Of a DNA stretch of 19,469 nt, positions 13,726 through 19,469 are shown piece by piece. The translations under genes and the position numbers were made by a program. The notes beneath the pieces were generated by a model. The model made no database searches. It saw nothing but the letters and a program-made list of their open reading frames with translations, and was not told the DNA's origin. Location: positions 1 through 19,469 of the forward strand of contig RFJM01000051.1 of NCBI GenBank assembly GCA_003694905.1. Direction: 5' to 3'. Position 1 is the stretch's first letter; each line of letters opens with the position of its first letter. The stretch comes from Caldilineae bacterium. GTDB lineage: Bacteria; Chloroflexota; Anaerolineae; J102.

Positions 13726-14601
13726 TCACGCTGCTTCGGCCTGGGGAAGGGTTCGGGCATTACGGCCGTTGCGCGGGGCGTAGAGTGAGGACAGTTCCTC
13801 GCTCAGATGGGGGGCATGCTCGTCGGTGGGAAATCGATGCGAGCGTACATCGGCACAATAGCGGGCCACAGCCTGTCGTATGAGGCTGCCCAACTCGGCA
13901 TAGCGCCGCGCGTGCCTGGGCTGGAAATCATCAAACAGCCCCAGAATATCGTGCCAGACCTGAACCTGTCCGTCGCAACCGGGGCCGGCGCCGATGCCGA
14001 TGGTCGGAATGGAGAGCTGCGCCGAAATGTGGGCCGCCAATTCGGCGGGGACGAGTTCCAGCACAACGGCGAAGGCTCCCGCCTGCTCGAGGGCAAGGGC
14101 ATCTTCGATCAGCCGCTCGGCCTCCTGTGCAGTCCGGCCTTGGGCTCGCCATCCGCCCAGTTGGTTCACACTCTGTGGGGTAAGGCCGATGTGTGCCATC
14201 ACGGGGATACCGACCTCGACCAAACGCGCTACGGTACTGGCCATGTGGGCTCCGCCCTCGAGTTTCACGGCCTGGGCCCCACTCTCCTGCATGAGCCGGC
14301 CGGCGTTGGCCAAGGCCTGCTCGGGCGAAATCTGGTAGGTCATGAAGGGCATGTCGGCAATTACGAGGGTTTCGGGTGCCCCCCGTACCACGGCACGGGT
14401 ATGGTAGATCATCTCCTCCAGGGTGACGGGAAGGGTAGTTTCATAACCCTGGATGACCATGCCCAGACTATCACCGACCAGGATCATGTCGACCCCGGCA
14501 TCGGCTGCAAGTCGCGCCGAAGTGTAGTCATAGGCAGTGAGCATCACGATGGGCTCGCGGCGTTCCTTTTTCTTCTGGATATGGCGAATGGTGGTTTTCA
14601 T
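13726..14601 (-). CDS. panB: 3-methyl-2-oxobutanoate hydroxymethyltransferase
   Basis: 291-aa PanB, which transfers a hydroxymethyl group from methylenetetrahydrofolate to 2-oxoisovalerate, giving ketopantoate, the committed step of pantothenate synthesis. The TIM-barrel metal ligands are visible: Asp44 in VGDSLGMV (42-49), Asp83 in IADMPF (81-86) and Glu115 in KLEGG (113-117). The general base Glu182 is in VLELVP, and HIGLTPQSV (137-145) is a further family motif. The length is slightly above the usual 265-280 owing to a C-terminal tail (about 275-291). The ATG at 14601 has AGGGAG about 10 bases upstream and lies 2 bases beyond the stop of the DUF2520 gene, so the two are translationally linked. 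Confidence 0.97.
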   Translation of the reverse strand: MKTTIRHIQKKKERREPIVMLTAYDYTSARLAADAGVDMILVGDSLGMVIQGYETTLPVTLEEMIYHTRAVVRGAPETLVIADMPFMTYQISPEQALANAGRLMQESGAQAVKLEGGAHMASTVARLVEVGIPVMAHIGLTPQSVNQLGGWRAQGRTAQEAERLIEDALALEQAGAFAVVLELVPAELAAHISAQLSIPTIGIGAGPGCDGQVQVWHDILGLFDDFQPRHARRYAELGSLIRQAVARYCADVRSHRFPTDEHAPHLSEELSSLYAPRNGRNARTLPQAEAA

Positions 14602-14603
14602 GG

Positions 14604-15536
14604 CTACGTACTCCCTGAAACGGATAGGGAAAAAGATTGGTGGGGAATGGCAAGAAGCCGGCGCAGAGCTTCCAGTCTCGCCGCCGGCAACCGTCCCTGT
14701 TCGGCGACGATGGGTAAGGCGGCCAGAGCAAGCTGGCGATATAGAGAGTCGGTCTGAGGGTACTCGGCAAGTTGTTGTAGGTGTTGCCGGACCGTTCCCA
14801 CATCGCCGCGCGTGAGCGGGCCGGTCAAGGCGTCAGGAAGACCCGGATGGGCCAGGTTATTGACGGCACCCCGCGCCAGCGGCAGCAGAGCCGCGGCGGC
14901 TTCTTCTTCCGAGATCCCCAGCTCTACCAGCAGACGCACGGCCTGAGCAAAGCACGCGACCAGGTAGTTGCTGGCGAACACTGCCGCAGCATGGTAGAGG
15001 GGCTTGGCCTCGTCGTCGATGCGCAGTGGATGGCCCCCGAGACCGCGAACAAAGCTTTCCAGCACGGGCAGGCACCGGGGATGGCCGCTGATTCCAAAGT
15101 AGCTCCCTTTGAACAATTCTACTCCGGCTTCGGCCGAGGGAACGGCCTGCAGAGGGTGGAGGGTGGCAGTGCAGGCACCGGCAGCGGCGGCGTGTTCGAG
15201 AACCGATGCGGGATGAACGCCCGAATGGTGCACGACCAGACTACCGGGCTGCCAGGCGTCCTTCCCGGCCGCGTCCACGGCGGCGATGGCATCGTCGGGG
15301 ACGGCAATGAGGATGAACGATGCTCCGGTGGCGACGGCAGCGATATCGGCGGCCAGCGCGGCTCCGGTTGCCCGGCACAAGGCCCGAGCGCGCTCGGTTG
15401 TACGGCTATAGATGGATACGACGGGATAGCCGGCAGCGTGGGCGGCCAGACACATGGCACCGCCAACCCGGCCGGCACCGATAACACCGATACGAAGAGG
15501 TAGGGGAGATGTGCTGGTGGGAGATGGTTGGGACAT
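14604..15536 (-). CDS. Rossmann-fold DUF2520 oxidoreductase, candidate ketopantoate reductase
   Basis: 310-aa NAD(P)-binding protein. The N-terminal Rossmann domain opens with RIGVIGAGRVGGAM (15-28, GxGxxG at 20-25). It is followed by VVHHSG (101-106) and LHPLQ (126-130), and the C-terminal helical DUF2520 domain contains KPLYHAAAVFASNYL (178-192). The architecture is that of 6-phosphogluconate dehydrogenase-like reductases. It is the first gene of an operon ending panB-panC, 2 bases before panB, and no panE-like gene is present. Reduction of ketopantoate to pantoate, the step between PanB and PanC, is therefore the best inferred role. The non-PanE reductase PanG of Francisella is a precedent; I recall but cannot verify that it belongs to this family. 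The start ATG 15536 has no Shine-Dalgarno, being preceded directly by a terminator T-run; the 14-residue lead-in before the fold is Ser/Pro/Thr-rich. Confidence 0.85.
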   Translation of the reverse strand: MSQPSPTSTSPLPLRIGVIGAGRVGGAMCLAAHAAGYPVVSIYSRTTERARALCRATGAALAADIAAVATGASFILIAVPDDAIAAVDAAGKDAWQPGSLVVHHSGVHPASVLEHAAAAGACTATLHPLQAVPSAEAGVELFKGSYFGISGHPRCLPVLESFVRGLGGHPLRIDDEAKPLYHAAAVFASNYLVACFAQAVRLLVELGISEEEAAAALLPLARGAVNNLAHPGLPDALTGPLTRGDVGTVRQHLQQLAEYPQTDSLYRQLALAALPIVAEQGRLPAARLEALRRLLAIPHQSFSLSVSGST

Positions 15537-15542
15537 GGAATT

Positions 15543-15570
15543 AAAAAACCACAGGCGCGCAGACCTGTGG
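15543..15570 (-). terminator. Intrinsic terminator directly before the pantothenate operon start codon
   Basis: Read on the minus strand, CCACAGG, an 8-base loop (TCTGCGCG) and CCTGTGG (15570 to 15549) form a perfect 7-bp stem followed by six T (15548-15543). The ATG of the DUF2520 gene begins six bases later. A terminator in this place would stop the operon's own leader transcript, so it is likely the expression platform of an attenuator or riboswitch. Alternatively it ends readthrough from the protease gene that stops at 15862, but the promoter at 15705-15732 lies in between. Confidence 0.75.
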
Positions 15571-15698
15571 CGATAAATTGTTTCGACAACTATTCGCCGT
15601 CTCGGTCTGCGAAGATCCGAGCGAACCGGTTGTGCCTGGCCGACGGTAGCGTCGGGGTTAGAGGAATAGCCGGCTCATCGCCCAAGGGGTCGATGGCC
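15569..15698 (-). promoter_or_regulatory. Structured leader of the pantothenate operon (possible 'pan' RNA)
   Basis: From the predicted transcription start near 15698, the minus-strand RNA can form consecutive stem-loops: CCGACG/CGTCGG (15655-15640, 4-base loop), CTCGG/CCGAG (15621-15601), and a longer hairpin 15598-15569. That hairpin has stem GGCGA/TCGCC, a 2x2 internal loop, then AGTTGT/ACAATT around a CGAA loop. Its last two bases are also the first of the terminator stem at 15570. The 'pan' RNA motif, a hairpin with internal loops found upstream of pantothenate genes in Chloroflexi, Firmicutes and Deltaproteobacteria, is the obvious candidate class, but I cannot confirm its consensus from memory. 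A 6-codon frame (ATG AGC CGG CTA TTC CTC TAA) is present and is probably incidental. Confidence 0.5.
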
Positions 15699-15704
15699 GT
15701 CCTC

Positions 15705-15732
15705 ATAATACCATATGGCGGCGGACTTGCAA
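15705..15732 (-). promoter_or_regulatory. Sigma-70-type promoter of the pantothenate operon
   Basis: On the minus strand TTGCAA (15732-15727) and TATTAT (15710-15705) are separated by 16 bases. Each box matches the consensus well (4/6 or better). It would start transcription near 15698 and give a leader of about 160 bases. It lies between the stop of the upstream protease gene and the operon, on the correct strand. Confidence 0.6.
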
Positions 15733-15861
15733 GTAAGCCAGCAGACGAACAACACAACAGCGGCGGGAGGTTCCCGGCGAGACAGCCTTCTGAGCCGGCT
15801 GCGATACCGTACGGCCAGCTCCTACCGACCAAGCCATCCTGGGCGTTGGGGACAAGGACTC

Positions 15862-18378
15862 TCAGCAAGAGCTGGGGCTGTCCCCCGACCTTCGGGTTTC
15901 CTCCTTGGTATCGGGAGTATCCTCCTGCTCTTTTTCCTCTTCCTCCGGCTCTTCTTCTCGCCGTTCCTTTTCCTTATTGGGGAAGCGAGCCAGGGCCACG
16001 GCCATTTCATGCAACCTGTCATCGACCAGGCGGTTGAAGGTGCCTTCGGGGAAACGCCCATCCTCTCCTCTCTCCCCGGCCGGCACCCCCGTCAGAATCG
16101 AAAATCCTTCGTCAACCGTCTCCACCGGCCAGATGTGAAACTGCCCGGCCTCGACGGCATCGACCACATCCTGGCGGAGCATGAGATCTCCTACATTGGC
16201 GGCCGGAATGATGACCCCCTGATCGCCCGTAAGCCCTCTGGCCTTGCAGACGTCGAAGAAGCCTTCGATCTTGGCCGTTACCCCTCCTACGGCCTGGATG
16301 ACACCGTGTTGATTGACCGAACCGGTAACTGCGATCCCCTGCTTGATCGGCAGTCCCGACAGAGATGACAGCAGGGCATACAGTTCGGTCGAGCTGGCAC
16401 TGTCCCCGTCTATGCCGTTGTACGACTGTTCGAATGCAATGGAGGCTGTGAGATTCAGGGGCTTGTCCTGGCCGTACTTCTGCCCCAGGTACCCTGCCAG
16501 AATGAGTACCCCTTTGTCATGGATACGTCCACTCAGATGCGACTCACGCTCGATGTCGATGATCCCCTTGCTGCCGAGATATGTAGTGGCCGTGATGCGC
16601 GAGGGCTTGCCGAATTCCCAATCACCCAGATAGACGATGGACAGACCATTAACCTGCCCCACCACAGCGCCCTCGGTCATGACCATCAGGGTGCCTTCGG
16701 CGATCATGCGTTGCAGGCGTTCGGCATAGAGGTTGGAGCGGAAACGTCTCTCGTCCAGGGCTTTGCGCACGTGTTCGCGCCTCACCAGCTCGGCGCCGTC
16801 TCGCCCCGCCCAATAGTCGGCCTCACGAATTACATCGGCCACATGGGCAAAGCGCGTGGTAAGGCGTTTCTGGCTTTCCACCAAACGCCCTGCATACTCC
16901 ACAACCTCGGCCACCGCGCCCAGATCAAAGGCCCGCAGATCTTCTTCCTCGCTACGGGTGCGGATGAAGCGCGCCATCTGCATCAGGTTCTCTTGCGACC
17001 ACTCCATGTCGCTGGCAAAGTCGGCACGCACCTTGAACAGCTTGGCAAAGGCGGCATCGGCCTCGTACAGCGAATAGTACGTATCGGGATCGCCGATGAG
17101 AACAACTTTGATCCGCAGGGGAATTGATTCGGGCGCCAGACTGGCGGCGGGAATGGCACCGGCCTGCGCCGCGGGTTCGTCGATGCGGATCTCTTTGTAG
17201 CGCAAGGCGCGTTTCAGCCCTTCCCAGGCCATGGGGTACGACAACATGGCACGGGCATCGATGACGAGATAGCCGCCGTTGGCCCGGTGCAGCGCTCCAG
17301 CACGGATGGTATGGTGGTCGGGGACGAGAGCACCAAATTCGGCCCGGTACTCGATCTTGCCGATCAGATTGGGATAGCTGGGGTTGATCTCGTGGATAAC
17401 AGGGGCACCTTCGGTATCGGCATGATCGACGATGAGGTTCAACTCGTAGTCGTCCGTCCAGCGACGGGAATGCGAGGCTGCTCGCCGCCGGTCTTCTTCA
17501 CCCTCTTTCTCTACTTCGCCCAAGAGCAACCTCTTCTCCACCACCCGGCGAACGATGTCTTCTTCGACCTCCCGCGTGTAGGCCAGGAAGGTCTCGCATT
17601 CCTGGAAACGACTGCGCAGGCTATCGAACAGAGGCTTGATGGTCGCCGTCGCGACATTGCGATTCAGATTCGAGAGTTCCTCATCCATCTCCTGTTGCAG
17701 CCTGTGTAGCTCCTGCAAGGTCGTTTCCAAAGCCTGCTGCAGTTCGGATTCCTGTGCGGCAAAGGCCTCCTTCTGCTTCGGGCTGAGTCGCTCGTATTCT
17801 TCGGCCGTCAGGGTCTTTCCCTTGATCATAGGAGCGAAGGTGAGCCCTGAGGGCGTCCGCAGCAGGGCAAAGGAACGCTGATGGGCAAAAGCCTCCAGTT
17901 GCCGCAAGATCTGCTGCTGGCGCTCCCCAAAAGCCTGGAGCACCTGGCTATGTGCCTCCTCGTACAGCGAGCCGGAGAAGGCGCTCTTGAGGGCATCCTC
18001 ACTCGTCCGGAGTACATCGCGCAGGCCGGCACACGCGCTGCGGCCACGGCCGGGCGGGAGCTCGAGCGAGCGAGGACGATAGGCATCGGCGGGGTTTCTC
18101 ACATAGGCCCAGTCCGAAGGCGTCGGGCGTTCCCGCGCGCGCTCTTGTAGATAGCGCAGGATGGTACTGCTCTTCCCTGCGCCGCTAGGCCCCATGGCGA
18201 AGATATTGAAACCGTCGGCTTCGATTTCAATACCGAATTCGATGGCGCGCGTCGCTCTTTCTTGCCCGATAATGCCCTCCAACCGATCCAGATCCGCGGT
18301 TGTGGCAAAGGCCATCTCATCGGGCGCACAGGTACGCCTTAGTTCGGAAGCACTCAGTTCTTGAGGAGATACATCCAT
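15862..18378 (-). CDS. Lon-related ATP-dependent protease (YcbZ/LonB-like, AAA_32 type)
   Basis: 838-aa second Lon-family enzyme, distinct from LonA. It lacks the LonA N-terminal domain. Walker A is GPSGAGKSS (63-71). A long Glu/Gln-rich helical insertion, probably coiled coil (about 190-290), separates it from the likely Walker B region GGYLVIDA (368-375). The protease domain (about 590-770) has Ser660 in DGDSASST and Lys703 in VGGVTAKIEG, with the same 43-residue Ser-Lys spacing as in LonA. The arrangement matches the AAA_32/Lon_C proteins such as E. coli YcbZ. Substrates are unknown; protein quality control is the general inference. An acidic, Glu-rich disordered tail (803-830) is notable. 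ATG 18378 is supported by AAAGGTGA about 8 bases upstream. The gene forms its own unit upstream of the pantothenate promoter. Confidence 0.92.
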   Translation of the reverse strand: MDVSPQELSASELRRTCAPDEMAFATTADLDRLEGIIGQERATRAIEFGIEIEADGFNIFAMGPSGAGKSSTILRYLQERARERPTPSDWAYVRNPADAYRPRSLELPPGRGRSACAGLRDVLRTSEDALKSAFSGSLYEEAHSQVLQAFGERQQQILRQLEAFAHQRSFALLRTPSGLTFAPMIKGKTLTAEEYERLSPKQKEAFAAQESELQQALETTLQELHRLQQEMDEELSNLNRNVATATIKPLFDSLRSRFQECETFLAYTREVEEDIVRRVVEKRLLLGEVEKEGEEDRRRAASHSRRWTDDYELNLIVDHADTEGAPVIHEINPSYPNLIGKIEYRAEFGALVPDHHTIRAGALHRANGGYLVIDARAMLSYPMAWEGLKRALRYKEIRIDEPAAQAGAIPAASLAPESIPLRIKVVLIGDPDTYYSLYEADAAFAKLFKVRADFASDMEWSQENLMQMARFIRTRSEEEDLRAFDLGAVAEVVEYAGRLVESQKRLTTRFAHVADVIREADYWAGRDGAELVRREHVRKALDERRFRSNLYAERLQRMIAEGTLMVMTEGAVVGQVNGLSIVYLGDWEFGKPSRITATTYLGSKGIIDIERESHLSGRIHDKGVLILAGYLGQKYGQDKPLNLTASIAFEQSYNGIDGDSASSTELYALLSSLSGLPIKQGIAVTGSVNQHGVIQAVGGVTAKIEGFFDVCKARGLTGDQGVIIPAANVGDLMLRQDVVDAVEAGQFHIWPVETVDEGFSILTGVPAGERGEDGRFPEGTFNRLVDDRLHEMAVALARFPNKEKERREEEPEEEEKEQEDTPDTKEETRRSGDSPSSC

Positions 18379-18492
18379 GGTTTTGTCACCTTTGTCAGGG
18401 AAATAGATGCCCGATAGGGCCCAACAGTCTGTTGCCTGAAATGCCCCCGGGCCGGAGCCGGCAGCGACAGGACCTTCCGAGACAACTCTGCT

Positions 18493-18501
18493 ATTCTAAC
18501 A
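18493..18501 (-). promoter_or_regulatory. Possible extended -10 promoter of the Lon-like gene
   Basis: On the minus strand TGT followed by TAGAAT (18501 to 18493) fits an extended -10 element. No good -35 box is present at the usual spacing (ACTGCG). It would start transcription near 18486, about 108 bases before the ATG at 18378. Confidence 0.35.
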
Positions 18502-18621
18502 CAAAGCAGAGGACTCGCAGTTCTCGGGGTGTGTGGACTCGGTTCCATCTCTTGTTGGTGACCTGGATGGGCAGTGTTGGGAGACATAGTTGGAGGTAAA
18601 GGGGGGTGGAGCTGCTGGTTC

Positions 18622-18675
18622 TTCCACGGTATTCCGCTCCCATGCCGGGAGGCAATAGGAGGAGGAACCGTGGAA
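18622..18675. repeat. Inverted repeat beside the transposase 3' end
   Basis: TTCCACGGT (18622-18630) and ACCGTGGAA (18667-18675) are perfect 9-base inverted repeats with a 36-base loop, ending 4 bases before the transposase stop codon at 18679. It may be a subterminal structure of the insertion element or a hairpin at the end of its message. The element's outer boundary and target duplication cannot be fixed from this single end. Confidence 0.5.
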
Positions 18676-18678
18676 AAA

Positions 18679-19469
18679 CTAGACTTCCAAAGCATCCACA
18701 TAGGAGATATTCTCATGGAGGAAGCCGGCGACGCCCAGAGGGCTGAGGCCGGGATGACGATAGTGGCGTTTGCGTTCGTACCTTTGTTGGGCGGGCGTGA
18801 AGTTGTGATAGACAGCCCAAAGCAAGGCGGCTCGCTCCAGTCGTTGCTCTGAGCCATGATTGCGACCACGTCCGAGCCTCAAGCGAAAATCACGCCAGAA
18901 CCACTCGGGGAAGACACGCTGCAAACCCTGGTAATAGGCGAGGGCGTAAACCAGGTGTGGTCAAGATGGAGGTTGAGAAAGGCAGCAATGCCGGCGCCAA
19001 AGGGATGGTGGCGCAAGGCTTGCAACGCTTGTTCCACCTGCTCGTGGCTGGCGGCATCGATGACCCCATGGATGAGGGTGCCCAATTCTTCACGCACTTT
19101 CTGGCGTTTGCGTTTTGCGGCTTCTTTGTCGAGACCTTCGCCGGCCTGCTTTGCCGCTCGTGCCGGCGGTTTTCTGAGGTTACGCCACAGGTGCCAGACA
19201 CAACGTTGGTGCTGGACCCAGGATAAGCGACGCCGCAGATAGGAAACCAACCCTTGTGCGCCATCACTGCTCACCCCCGCGGTTGCTCGAGATTCAAGCC
19301 TGCTCGACTGGCCAGAGCGAAGCGTTGCTGGAACTCCTTGGCACTTTGTTCCCCTTTGGCGATGAGCGATGGAAAGGCCAGACCGCTGATGTTATCCGTC
19401 ATCTGCGACGTCGGCCAACAAGACAGGCGGCCGGGGTTTCAGCTTCTCGACCAGAGCTGGATATGGGAC
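18679..19469 (-). pseudogene. Frameshifted DDE transposase remnant (IS256/Mutator-like), truncated by window end
   Basis: Translating the minus strand from 19469 gives pieces of one transposase in shifting frames. The pieces are EKLKPRPPVLLADVADDG (to a TAA at 19392-19394), GLAFPSLIAKGEQ and EFQQRFALASRAGLNLEQPRG (next frame), then SSDGAQGLVSYLRRRL and QRCVWHLWRNL (frame regained near 19275). After a further shift near 18955 comes LVYALAYYQGLQRVFPEWF, running to RYERKRHYRHPGLSP and the stop at 18679. The SDGAQGL segment and QRC-x-H-x-x-RN resemble the middle Asp region of IS256/Mutator-type DDE transposases, and GSEQRLERA may hold the last catalytic Glu. The 5' part lies beyond the window. 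With three single-base frame changes it is not functional as read, unless a G5-run error (near 19277) explains one of them. The family assignment is tentative. Confidence 0.78.

Larger units (their letters stand above)
18379..18678. other. Intergenic stretch between Lon-like gene and transposase remnant
   Basis: There is no recognisable gene in these 300 bases. They hold the leader of the Lon-like protease gene, a short palindrome CAACAG-T-CTGTTG (18422-18434), a possible extended -10 promoter (18493-18501) and an inverted repeat beside the transposase 3' end (18622-18675). Confidence 0.6.

Noticed and set aside
15661..15690. Six-codon leader peptide in the pantothenate leader
   Set aside because: It has no Shine-Dalgarno and no run of regulatory codons; a frame this short arises easily by chance.
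15541..15861. T-box leader for the pantothenate operon
   Set aside because: No T-box consensus (AGGGTGGNACCGCG-like) is visible before the terminator.

Overview
The window (19,469 bp, GC-rich) looks like a bacterial chromosomal fragment. The best guess is a Chloroflexota (Anaerolineae-like) genome. This is inferred from the gene mix: an archaeal-type thiolase/HMG-CoA synthase pair with a class II HMG-CoA reductase, a DUF2723 membrane protein, two different Lon-family proteases and a DUF2520-panB-panC operon. No rRNA, tRNA or CRISPR array was seen. Both ends of the window are repeats: a near-perfect 131-bp palindrome at the left edge and a broken transposase running off the right edge. The window may therefore be a complete assembly contig that stopped at repeats.

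Layout. 1-131: giant palindrome. 132-482: no recognisable gene. 483-3922 (minus): tightly packed mevalonate-entry operon, transcribed HMG-CoA reductase > HMG-CoA synthase > acetyl-CoA acetyltransferase, making mevalonate from acetyl-CoA. 3923-4458: a hairpin-rich leader with an intrinsic terminator just before the reductase start, and a divergent promoter for a DoxX-like membrane protein (4459-4842, plus). 4858-4930: bidirectional terminator. 4980-5053: dispersed-type inverted repeat. 5072-7546 (minus): Lon protease. 7804-12769 (plus): DUF2723 membrane protein, an unknown 145-aa protein, signal peptidase I, and a fusion of an AI-2E-type permease to a HAD hydrolase. 12752-15536 (minus): pantothenate operon DUF2520 oxidoreductase > panB > panC. 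15541-15732: its leader and promoter, again with an intrinsic terminator directly before the first start codon. 15862-18378 (minus): second, YcbZ-like Lon-family protease. 18679-19469 (minus): transposase pseudogene.

Most interesting points. Two biosynthetic operons (mevalonate and pantothenate, both tied to CoA chemistry) each carry a structured leader. Each leader ends in a terminator on the coding strand immediately before an SD-less start codon, which suggests RNA-based attenuation or riboswitches. The pantothenate leader may be a member of the known 'pan' RNA motif. The mevalonate leader (at least six perfect hairpins in about 270 bp) is not one I recognise. The DUF2520 protein sits where a ketopantoate reductase is needed and is a good candidate for that missing step. 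All calls rest on reading the sequence and on remembered family motifs; no database search was done.
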